This document shows positions 9,218 through 18,691 of a stretch of DNA of 64,000 nucleotides, piece after piece (within the stretch, counting starts at the first letter, position 1; each line of letters begins with the position of its first letter). The DNA lies in NCBI GenBank assembly GCA_944470555.2, contig OX104127.1, forward strand, positions 113,302,741-113,366,740, in the 5' to 3' direction. A program made the position numbers and the translations under genes. The notes under the pieces were generated by a model. It saw nothing but the letters and a program-made list of their open reading frames with translations. It searched no databases and had not been told where the DNA came from. This stretch comes from Heterobilharzia americana. Lineage: Eukaryota > Platyhelminthes > Trematoda > Strigeidida > Schistosomatidae.

Positions 9218-11224
9218 CTAATTTAACGAATGTGAAGTTGCGCTGGGGCTAGTTAACGAAATCGGCGTATCGTTTGGGCAATGTACAAGCCTCCCTGCAC
9301 TTATAGAGGGTACTGGATCAGTGCTACTAGAGGGGGCTCTTTTAGAAGATTCGGGGTACGCACGACTGCACGAGTCCGTTCGGGGGTCTGGAGGCAAGGG
9401 TTTTTCTAGTTGCATCGGTGTAGAGGAAGGTGGGTCGTCCTCTATATAGGCTGCCTTCAAACTATCGACACTTATGGAATCCTGCCGTCTAGATCTGTCA
9501 ATGACGAAAAACTTTTCTTGCTCGCAAACAACCTTGAAAGGTCCGTCGTATGGTGGCTGTAAGGGTTTACGTACACCGTCACAACTCACAAAGACGTGCG
9601 TGTAATCTTCGAGTCCTTTATCCAACCGCGCCCGTCTGCGCTGTATCCGTGTGGATGGAGGTTAGAGATGACATGTGTGTAATTTATGAGTTTGTGCATA
9701 GCCATGAATATCGGTGGAGTTGGGTCACTACAATCTGAAGCGACCATTTCACTCGGTAAACGTAAGTTGCTGCCATAAACTAACTCAGCAGGAGTACACT
9801 GTATATCCGTTTTGAGTGCAGGACGAATGCTGAGAATAACCAACGGCAGGGACTCGATCCATTTCATACTGTCGACTGCCATTAGTGCGCTTTTAAGGTG
9901 TCGGTGAAATCACTCCACCAAACCATTGGGAGCTGGATGATATGCGGTAGTGCAGATGTGTTTGCATCCCAACAGATTCATCAGCTTCTGGAAGGTAACG
10001 GATTCCAACTGCTGACTTCTGTCGGTTGTCATGGTCGAAGGGCATCCAAACTGTGAAACCCATCCTATGACGAAGACCCGACTTGCTGTTTCGGCAGTAA
10101 TGTTAGACAATGGGATGGCTACTGGCCAGCAGGTGAACCTACCGACACATGTCAGTAGGTGACTATATCCATCGGAAGGTGGGAGTAGGCCGACAACGTC
10201 TAAATGGGCATAGGCGAATCGTGAGTCTGGTTTGACGAAAGTTCCAAGTGGTGTGATGTAGTGGCCATTTACCTTGGAACGTTGGCAATGAATACATGAC
10301 CGTGTCCAGTTTCGAACATCACGGTTGGTACCAGGTCAAGCAAACCTAGCAGATATGAGTTTGTCAGTGGCATGGATGTCAGGATGTGAAAGATTGTGCA
10401 AAGCATGAAAGACATGCTTACGCAAGGGTAAAGGAACAACCGGTCTGGGCATGCCTGTAGAGGCGTCGCATAATATCGTCACTTCACTGTTCAAGGGCAG
10501 TAAACGCTGTATCTTCAGAGAGGTGATTGTTGAAGTTTTTCAATCTCCTCATCTGAATCCTGAAGTTCGGCAATCTTCCGTAGGTCAACCGTTCGAGGTA
10601 AAGTGGCGGCGCAAAGGCGAGACAGCGCGTCCGCGACAGGGTTATTCACACCAGAAATGTGACGGATGTCCGACGTTAATTGCGAAATATAGTCTAGATG
10701 ACGTAATTCACGCAGTGAATATCTGTCAGTGGTGGTGTGTAAGGCATACGTCAAGGGTTTGTGGTCGGTAAAGATAATGGGATCAAGACCTTCCACAAAG
10801 TGACGAAAGTGCCTCACTGAGGCATATATGGCGAGCAACTCCCTGCCAAAAGTGCCGTGCTGCATTTCACAGGTGGATAACTTCCTGGAGAAGGCTGCAA
10901 CTGGGATCCAAGTGTGAACCGAAAGTTGTTGCAACACAGTTCCGGTGGCTGTGTTAGGGGCGTCAACCACAGTGCTAAGGGGTAGGTTTACGTCCTAATG
11001 TACCAGCATCGTGGCATCTTCCATTGCGGTTTTGATCTTGCGAAATGCGTCTAGTGCCTCAGGAGTCAAGCTGAAAGCTTTACACTTACTTTTCAGCAGG
11101 TCGGTCAGTGCAGTCAAAATGTTTGCACACTGCGGGACGAAGCGAAGATAATAGCTCACCACCCCCAGAGCTTCAGATGAGAGTGGGACTGGAAACTCTT
11201 GGATCGCCTGTACCTTTTCAGGTG
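9218..11224 (-). pseudogene. Gypsy pol remnant: RT tail, RNase H, integrase
   Basis: The polyprotein can be followed through five open pieces. The RT tail gives PPEKVQAIQEFPVP and YYLRFVPQ. The RNase H part gives FTDHKPLTYAL, RHLDYISQLTSD and VADALSR. The integrase shows a zinc-binding HALHNLSH with CIHCQR, then the DDE core as AHLDVV, TTDRSQQ and NGLVE, and a C-terminal region (PPYDGPFKV). All three DDE acidic residues are present. Stops lie at 10995-10997, 10336-10338 and 9910-9912, with frame breaks near 10515 and 9615. The protein begins exactly at the end of the LTR-leader repeat (11225), so gag, protease and the RT catalytic part were deleted. No chromodomain is visible. Confidence 0.85.
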
Positions 11225-11276
11225 GTACGTCTTGATATCGTGCAACCACCGCTTTACGAATTTTTGTGAAGACAGG

Positions 11277-11711
11277 TGTAGGGGTGCGTGTTACAATTCC
11301 ATAACGTTTGATCAACCCTACTTAACTTGATGTGCTCTAGTACTTGCTCAACCAGTACTTTACCCAACGTGTAAGTACTCATAACAAAACACAAGTCAAA
11401 AGAACTGATGCGGAATATATTTGAAGGAGAGATGTATTTAATCGGAGTAAATGTAATAATAATGACTGGGGGAAAGGTTTAATCAACTTATCTGGCTTGT
11501 AAGGCTGAACTAGGGGCTCGTAGTACGTGTGCGGTAATCAGCACAATGGAGCGCAAAATGGCGTCCGGGCCTGCTCGGATGCATGCTCGTTAAAACAAAA
11601 CTTAAAACACCCTAAGCATCCGGGGGCAAGCTAGAGGTTTATTTAGTTAATTTAATTTGAATTATTTGTTTTAGCCTTAGTTGTATTTTGGTGCCAGGAC
11701 GGTGCACTACA
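11277..11711 (-). repeat. LTR of gypsy element, right copy (5' LTR)
   Basis: This 435-bp copy begins TGTAG and ends CTACA on the minus strand, giving the short inverted ends typical of LTRs. It matches 8178-8612 base for base except for five differences, all within about 45 bp of the outer (11711) end. It is followed on the minus strand by a 52-bp leader that is also shared with the other copy. Confidence 0.85.
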
Positions 11712-13929
11712 CAGGATCTTCTACGCTTCCGACGAATAAATGTTTCATTCTCAACTAAAAGCGTCCAATGTGAGAGAAGCCAGTTTACAGACTTCACCAT
11801 GTGGATGCACCTCGAAATGTCTGCAAAACTTTGCGAGTCCCGAGTGGTACAGACGGAATGTCATTAATCTCAGCTAGAGATTGCCGAAGATCCTGCTAGT
11901 TATGAAACGAACAAAGAAATATGACTTTCCGGCGTATATGGAGTGTTAATGTTTAGATAATGATGAATATTATCCTCATATAATGGGTTTAACACGAAAG
12001 ATACCAGTTTACAAGCACCGTCAAATTCATAATTCCTGGAAGTTTACGAAATTGTATCTAGCATCAAATAATTCACATATCAAGTCATTAGTGTGCATAA
12101 TCTCAATGAAATTTGCTGAAATTCATGAAACGGGCATGGGTTTTCATATCCCATCACACAAATAGATTCCATCACCAATTTCAGAAGCGCGCAGTGCTCA
12201 AAGTTTGCGTTATAACCAACCAACGTTGTTAGTCCGTCCGCATAGTTTGTTAATTATTGATATAACAGTATATTCCTCAGAATGATCTGCAGTTTTTAGC
12301 TTTGCGAACCACAAAGGACCCATTTATGCAATTTGGAGTATCAGCAAAGTATCCACAGCTATATAAACAACGTGTATGCCTATACCAATGCACTTCCAGG
12401 TCACCATGTTACGTTTAAAGGTAACAGAAATCAATTCCACAAGGAATATTTGTCGTATTTTATTGATTTAGACGTTAAAATGATCAATAGTCCGAATGGC
12501 AGTATTTATACGTAGACTTCGGGTACCTTTCGTATTGGCGTAAGCAGCATGATTCAGGAGGTGTAACTGTTGTATATCAACTTTATTTTGGGATGACCAC
12601 TTGGTACAGAGTACCAGAAAATATGTGGTGTGGAGCCACTGCAGGTAAGTCGGGTTCCAAGACAATGGGTAAATTGGTCGCTGGTTTAATTATCTGTTCG
12701 CAAAGTCTCCGCTACTGACACTGTTGGGAAGGTTTAATCGGTTCGTCGCAGACAAAAAATCGTGGCCAGTAGGTTAGTTATTCATGAGGATGGTCAAGAA
12801 TTCGCGAAGAAGTGGGAGCAGTCCAATAATTATTGGCTTCAGGTATTGTTTCCACAAAGCAATTATGTTCAGACTAAGTTTGAGCATAAAATATTGACAT
12901 GGAGCTGTTTCTGCAGATGGGAAAAGAAGGAAGCACGAGCAGATATGGAAAAGACATTACTTCGCTATCAAATCTGGAGAAGGAAGAAGTCCCTATTCTT
13001 TTGATATTATGAGCCATGTTGAAAGAATTGTCCTAATAAACACTAGTCCCCTGACTCAAGAACTGTTTTTTGGTGCTTTTCTAGGCCAGATTGCTAACTG
13101 GTAGCGTTCCACAGACGCACAGTCGTTGTATCCACAGTGAAGCGCTGCAGCTCCACTGGCGTTGTTCGTTCAATGCACTCATTGGGACTTTGGAGGAAAC
13201 AGGTAAAATAATATTCACTCTGAGCCGACCCATATGGGTCACCGCCCCTTTAAATACGGCACATTTGAGCAGATCGTTTTCAGTTCCTTGGATTTGAAAG
13301 CGTCCCTGTGACTCATACGTAGGTTGGTGCTGGAATGGTAGTTTCAGAACAGTTTAGAAAACGGTTTTTTGGCAAGCAGACGATTAAATAAATATGGTCT
13401 TATGAAGTTGAACTGGTGACCGGAACCCGGTGCGGAGACGGCCGCTTCCTTCTGTCTTGTGATTACTATATAATGCTCAACTATACTTTCCGATATTTTA
13501 TTTTCGGTATCATGAATGTGACCAGCTAACTTGTTCGTCACAGTTCCAATCACTTCACCAAATTCTGTGGGGTAGTGCTCATCACGTCCACCAAGTAAGA
13601 GGCATGTTTTCTGGCTCCGTGTGCCATGTGGAGTGATTTTTTTGCACAGAAACCTGAATGGCCTTCATGCACCATTGCGGCTGTCACTTCTGGCGGCAAA
13701 CCTGAAAAATAAACTTTTCATGTGTCGGAAGACCAAAAAAATTCTTCAAATCTCACTGGTGGAACCATTCTCGATCTCCAGGAAACGAGTGTCCAAGAGC
13801 CCAGATCTGCAACTTGAAGCAGAAAAGACATGCATTGTCACACACATGGAGCCCACTTTTTACTTTCTTCCGTGCATTAGTTTCAGACTTCTTCTAGGCC
13901 AGCAAGATTTGGGATAAAAATTAAATTGG
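11712..13929. other. Stretch with no recognised gene
   Basis: Between the gypsy LTR and the RTE element I find no clear domain, exon or repeat. The longest frames (12762-13004 plus, 13621-13917 plus, 13344-13553 minus) are 69-98 residues with no recognisable motif. Confidence 0.5.
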
Positions 13930-14110
13930 CAGGCTAAGCAGCGTCTAACCTCGGTTACTAGCCAATCCCAAGCACGGATAAAGAGGAGAGGTTGGATATA
14001 GGGCTATCAACCCTACCCCGTAAAATCAGTCTGACCTCTATCGAAACTTCAAAGCACGAAAAATGCGAAAAAACAAAAAACTTATTCCTTGCTGAAATCT
14101 GAGAGATGAT

Positions 14111-15264
14111 ATGACGCCAGTAGCTGAAAGCCTATGGGGAGCCAGTTGGCCGATATGTCTTCTATTCCCTTCTCACGATGAAAGCAAAAGTAAACATGGA
14201 ATGTCCGCGCAATGTTTGGAGCTGGCTGGCAAGGCTGCAGAGATTGCGAAAAAGATGCGAAGGTATAGCGTAGAAGTATTAGGAATCTGCGAAAGGAGGT
14301 GAAATGGAAGTGGTCTCTTTAAACTCCTAACTGCAGAGTCAATAATCTACTCCAACATTGTCACCCAGATGACAACTACTAGCACGCTAAGTTTTTTAGT
14401 GGCTATTATGATATCCCAAAAGCATCGACGTTTCTCTTTCATGCAGTGTAAACCAGTTGCCTCCTGCAGGACCATGACAGCAACATTCAAATCAGAAGGA
14501 GGGAAAGTCACAATCGTACAATAATGCGCACCTGCAAATAATACAGATCAAGAGAAGGAGGAATTCTACAGACAAATGGAATCAGTAATGGGCAAGACCC
14601 TAGCTGTTAGCATCAAAATTCTGATGCGTGGAGTGACATGAATCCCAAACTGGGAGCGGACAACACAGAAAGGGAACCTATCATGAATCAAGAGGCACTC
14701 AAGGAAATGATGAATGGGGAGAGCTGTTTGCAGACTTCTGCGCATCTAATGATTTGGTGATCGGAGGGAGTGTGTACAAACGCAAGGATATTCACAGGGC
14801 AGCGATGTGGATTTGATTTCGCCAGACACCAAGTCACACTAAAAATCAGATCAACTTCGTCTCAGTTTGGAGGAAGTGGAGATGGGGACGCAGCCTGTTG
14901 GACAAAGCGAAGAAGAGGAGCAGGTGAAGATAGGTTCACATCATTCATTGTACAATGCAAGGAACTTAACTTCAAAACCGAGCTGAAAGCCCACAAATCA
15001 GGGGGGCTGGTGATAGACCATAATTCAAGTTTAACACGTGGAACAGAAACTGAAGCACGAAAGTACAGAGGATATCGTCACCTTAGTCATCATGAAAAGA
15101 TGAGGGACACTGGGCAACATCACAGTGGAAACATGAGTGGAACAACACTGGAACTCCGTGAAGGTGACGTGGAAGGAAACCCGTGTAGGGGTGTTAGGAA
15201 GCAAGAAAAGCCTAGACAAAGAATGATCCCCACTGATACATGGAGTCTGATAAAGCAAGGATAG
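14111..15264 (+). pseudogene. RTE endonuclease region (heavily decayed)
   Basis: Homology to RTE endonucleases is visible in pieces across frames. The first is the N-terminal string KMRRYSVEVLGI with ESIIYSN (14,111-14,350). Next, near 14,500-14,640, comes a stretch reading roughly as EEFYRQMES. Last, around 14,640-14,770, is a WSDMNPKLGADN-type string that corresponds to the family's GDFNAKVG motif. The Asp of that motif appears kept, but frames break repeatedly. The open frame 14,770-15,264 probably covers the rest of the endonuclease in a shifted frame and should not be read as a separate protein. Confidence 0.55.
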
Positions 15265-15836
15265 AAACGTGGTGATGGTTAAGCAGAAAATGAAACAGTG
15301 CAGTGCATTGTAGGAACGAGCAACTAAAAGAGGAGCTGAATACAACCAATAAAACACTAGAAAAAGAAGTGAAGAAGAGTGGGCGCATAGAAAAAAAAAT
15401 TTTCAAACCACACAGGCAAGTGAAGCAGAACGGGCTGCAAGTGTCTGGTAGGAGACCTGACAACATCATATGAAATAACCAGGTTACCCACTATATGGGA
15501 AGAGATCAACTCAGGTGAAACCAATGAAAGATAGTGAAGGAAGGCTAATTAGCGAAGGAGAGAAACAAAGGAAACGATAGACTGACCTTTTCAGAAAACT
15601 CTGGAATCGACCAGCCTTACCACCTGTAACTGGTCCAGAAATAACACCTGCAGACCAGCCACAGAGCCTACAGTGAACACGAGCCCCCCGACAAAGGCAG
15701 GAATGAAGTCCTGAGAGCCACTCTGTTGCTAAAAGCCGAGAAAGCAGCAGGACTCGATGGAATCACTCCAGAAGCACTGAAAACAGACTCAGAGACAACA
15801 GCAGACACGCTCACACCACTACTGCACAAGGTTTGC

Positions 15837-15859
15837 AAGGAAGGAAGGAAGGAAGGAAA
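15837..15859 (+). repeat. AAGG microsatellite inside the RTE element
   Basis: A short run of AAGG units interrupts the RT fingers. The same tract, inverted, occurs at 31,631-31,653 in the other arm with the same length. Confidence 0.85.
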
Positions 15860-16046
15860 GGAAGCTGCTGATTTATTGGAAGAAGGGCCACCTTGTCAAA
15901 CCTCCAAAGAAGGGAGGAGTGAGGCTTTACAGGGACTGGCGCAGAATCATGACCCGTCCCTGTCCACCCTAAGCAAAATATTGAGCTAAATCATCCTGGA
16001 GAGTGGTAAAACTGCTCTGGATTCGAAACTACGACTCAAACAGGCC

Positions 16047-16074
<28 letters not shown>
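16047..16074 (+). repeat. CTGG microsatellite inside the RTE element
   Basis: Seven CTGG/GGCT units lie within the RT. The mirror tract at 31,416-31,443 has the same length, which supports a recent common origin for the two arms. Confidence 0.85.
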
Positions 16075-16077
<3 letters not shown>

Positions 16078-16989
16078 TCCAAGAAAAACAAATCATGTGC
16101 AGATCGAATTGCAACGCTACGCTACACATCATCATAGAACAGAGTATAGAGTGGCAGTCAACTCTCTACTCCAACTTCATCCATTTTGAAAAAGCCTTCG
16201 ACAGCGTCAACCGAGAGGTAACTTGGCAGGCAGCTGCCTCCTTCAAAACTACGGTTTCAGTGCCACAAACCTTTATCAACCTCATTCAACAACTATATGC
16301 TACATGATGCTACATGCCAAGTAATTCACAGTGGGAAGCTCAGCGATGCCTTTGAAGTGGAGACAGGAGTAAGACAAGGCTGCCACCTACTATCCACACC
16401 TTTGATCTTCCTGAATGCGGTTGACTGGATCATGCAGCAAATTGTGAGGAGCTGTGAGAAGATGGGCATACGCTGACTGAACCGATGAAAAGAGCCCGGA
16501 AGATTTGGATTTCACCGATGACTTGTGTCTGATGTCACATAAACTTGAAGATCTACAGGCGCAAACTGACAAGTTGACAGAAGAGGCAGGGCAGCGAATA
16601 TGGGACTTTAGGTGAACGTGGACAAGACAGAGGTGATGAAGATACCCAACCAACAACAACAAGCACCGATCACCATCAACGGGAGAAACCTAAAGGAAGT
16701 AGTCTCTTTCACCCACCTAGGCAGAACCGTTCAAACTACAGATGGTACAGATGAGGATGCCAAAGCCAAGATCGGAAACCCAAGACAAGCCTTCATTAAT
16801 CTGAAATCAGTGTGGAGATCTACTGCACTCAGCATAAAGCGTGAACAAGATCCGGGTTTTCAACACCGACATCAAGCCAGTGCTTCTATGCGATGGTTCA
16901 GAAACTTGGCGCGTTGTGAAAGGCATTTCCAACAAACTACAGGCATTCGGCTGCCGCCCACGCCCACTCGATATTGAATATCTGGTCAT

Positions 16990-17335
16990 ATGGCCGGAAT
17001 AATAGGAATAAGCAACAAGGAACTCTGGCTGGCAACGAACCAACCAAGAACCCATCGCCCAACAAATATGCAGAAGCAGAAAGTGGAGATGGATTGGGCA
17101 TACACTGAGAAGACCATTCGGGGATATCACACTCCAGGCTCTCAAGTGGAACCGAAAAGGGAAACAGCGAGCTCGGCGTCTGAGGCAGGGGTGACATGGA
17201 AGAGATCGTGTGAGGAAGAAATGAAAGCTTGTGGACAGTCGTGGAGCCAGGTTGAAAAGACTGCAGAGAAGAGAGTGCAATGGAGACGTGCTACTGAAGC
17301 CTTGTCTTCCACTCTGTATCCAATAGACAAATAAC
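16990..17335 (+). pseudogene. RTE ORF2 C-terminal region
   Basis: The segment following the RT contains a decayed [12 protein letters not shown] stretch (around 17,090-17,120, in another frame) and ends with EKTAEKRVQWRRATEALSS, matching the conserved end of RTE proteins (a basic region, then a W-R segment). The stop at 17,332-17,334 is followed at once by AT-rich DNA, so this is close to the element's 3' end. Confidence 0.7.
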
Positions 17336-18691
17336 CATTATAATACTAGGAGTAATAATTATAATAGGCATCGTCTGGACGCAGAGTTATGAGTACAGGC
17401 TCAAAACCCACCCGTAAAGCGTTTACATTTGCTGTTGATATTTACTATAGTAGTTAAATAGTCGTAATCGCTGAGCTGCATTGGGCCATGGCGACAACCG
17501 CGGTGCGAAGGATGGACAGGCACTAGGTGTAAAGCCGTCACTTGCTTGGTGTCGCCGTGCTGCCGCGCAACTTCGTCCGACACGTGGTTCTGAAATATGT
17601 CAGGTAGAACAAACTCCCACCTGATATACAAAACGGATCAGAAAAGATAAGATTTGGTCGTATCCGCTGATGCAGTTGAACTTTAGGAAACAGCACGCAC
17701 CAATTTCGGCGTGACTTGAAATAGTTTCCGTCATCCGTCTCTTCCAGTTGCGCCGTCGAGTTGCAAGTAATGATGAGAAAACAAGAGACAGGATAAGAGA
17801 CGCTTTTGGCAAAAGAACGCGGTAAACTAAAGTTAAACGACTTCGGACTTGGGAAAAAGTCAGCGGTGACTTGCCGTAGGGTGGAATTTTGGGCTCATTC
17901 GGCTCCCTACAGCTTCCTGGTAAGCCCTACCTAGCGGTTTGATCACCTCTCCTTGTATTTTCAGGCCGCATTGGGTCTGAAAAGCCATGCACCGGGACCT
18001 GGCCAGACGACTCCTACGCAAAGATCTTGGTGTTTCAGCGGAGCCAAATGAAGATTATTGTATGCAGTCAGTACCGCTAAACCTTTGGTCAGATGCATGT
18101 TAAGGGCTGGAAAGCCGTGAGCCAATACTTAATCGGTTCTAATGGACGTCCATGTTTATTCAGTCCCCTCTTGAAGGAGCCATCTGGCAATGTGAGCACT
18201 GCGGCTTTCAGAAGCTAGTTCCAAGAACTGATATGTTAAGGTTAAAACGAGAAGTCCACGTAAAAAGCTTCCATCTTAATCATTTGCACTCTCACTGTGT
18301 CCGCCGACTTTTTCCAACATAGTGAGGGGGATACAGGAAATAAAACCGAGATCATAGTCACTGCTCAAAGATTTGTATGGCGTGATGAAGTCTCCTGTCT
18401 TTCAACCATACAATGAAGGAAAGCTTGGCTGTTGCGATATATTCCCGCTGATCTCAATAGTTATCACTGAGGTCATATGATTAACCCTCATGAGGAAATA
18501 TTTAATGAAAGTCTGAAATGACTTTCAGAAAAAGGTTCAATACCTATGCACGTATCATTAACCTGGAACTAAATAATAACCATAAAATGTGGCAGCAACA
18601 AAAATATTGACGGTGGTAAAGATTTTCTTCACTTTGAAGTGTCCAAGAAAGACAAAAATACTGGATGAGGGTTAATAATAATCAGGTGAAT
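17336..18691. other. Stretch with no recognised gene
   Basis: This lies between the RTE element and the tandem array. It is less AT-rich than the right half of the window. The short frames at 17,401-17,631 and 17,600-17,812 (minus) have no recognisable domain. I see no splice-consistent exon series. Confidence 0.45.

Larger units (their letters stand above)
7540..11711 (-). mobile_element. Rearranged Ty3/gypsy LTR retrotransposon (minus strand, tandem sharing one LTR)
   Basis: Read on the minus strand, the order is LTR (11711-11277), a 52-bp leader, RT C-terminal tail, RNase H, integrase, 3' region with a polypurine run, second LTR (8612-8178), the same 52-bp leader, then a gag-like start and degraded 5'-pol-like sequence to about 7540. 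The layout fits two elements in tandem sharing the middle LTR, with gag, protease and most of RT deleted from the right one. The integrase/RNase H type resembles CsRn1/Boudicca elements of flukes. Three stops and two frameshifts in pol show it is inactive. Confidence 0.8.
15726..16990 (+). pseudogene. RTE reverse transcriptase (broken, FTDD motif)
   Basis: Fingers are at 15,726 onward (AAGLDGITPEALKTD). The palm starts with LHIIIEQSIEWQSTLYSNF and motif A FEKAFDSVNRE (16,095-16,307). Motif B region lies around 16,360-16,400 in another frame. Motif C is DLDFTDDLCLMSH, with FTDD at 16,511-16,522 where RTE elements have FADD; both Asp are kept. Downstream are KTEVMKI and SFTHLGRTVQTTDGTDEDA (16,612-16,977). 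Simple repeats interrupt the gene: AAGG at 15,837-15,859 and CTGG at 16,047-16,074. Several frameshifts and stops make it non-functional. Confidence 0.85.
13930..17335 (+). mobile_element. RTE-type non-LTR retrotransposon (plus strand, decayed, near full length)
   Basis: The order is a 5' region at about 13,930-14,100, a degraded endonuclease at about 14,100-15,000, a linker, RT at 15,726-16,990 and a C-terminal region to about 17,335. This is the RTE-clade plan, known in schistosomes from SR2-like elements. Key strings are LAGKAAEIAKKMRRYSVEVLG (endonuclease start; only part typical), AEKAAGLDGITPEALK (RT fingers), HFEKAFDSVNRE (motif A), FTDD (motif C) and KTEVMKI. The 3' end lies near a short AT-rich tail with the string ACAAATAA. 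Many stops and frameshifts show it is inactive. The segment 15,415-17,335 recurs inverted at 30,155-32,075. Confidence 0.85.
15415..17335 (+). repeat. 1.92-kb inverted repeat, left arm
   Basis: This segment matches the reverse complement of 30,155-32,075 without indels (paired coordinates sum to 47,490). I noticed only a few substitutions over most of its length, plus a cluster near the 3' end (17,314-17,335). It is the 3' part of the RTE element and includes the same simple repeats and lesions as the other arm. Confidence 0.9.

Noticed and set aside
11225..11315. RT sequence extending right of 11,225 in the ORF that starts at 11,315
   Set aside because: This part lies in the LTR-leader repeat (also at 8126-8216) and reads through by chance. 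True RT homology starts at PPEKV, exactly at the repeat edge.
14770..15264. 164-residue ORF as an independent gene
   Set aside because: It lies within the RTE endonuclease region in a shifted frame; its composition is irregular and it has no domain of its own.
15837..16074. CRISPR-like or satellite array
   Set aside because: The AAGG and CTGG tracts are simple microsatellites with no spacers and lie inside an RTE element.
16807..17280. 157-residue minus-strand ORF, repeated at 30,210-30,683
   Set aside because: It is antisense to the RTE C-terminal region and shows up twice because of the inverted repeat.
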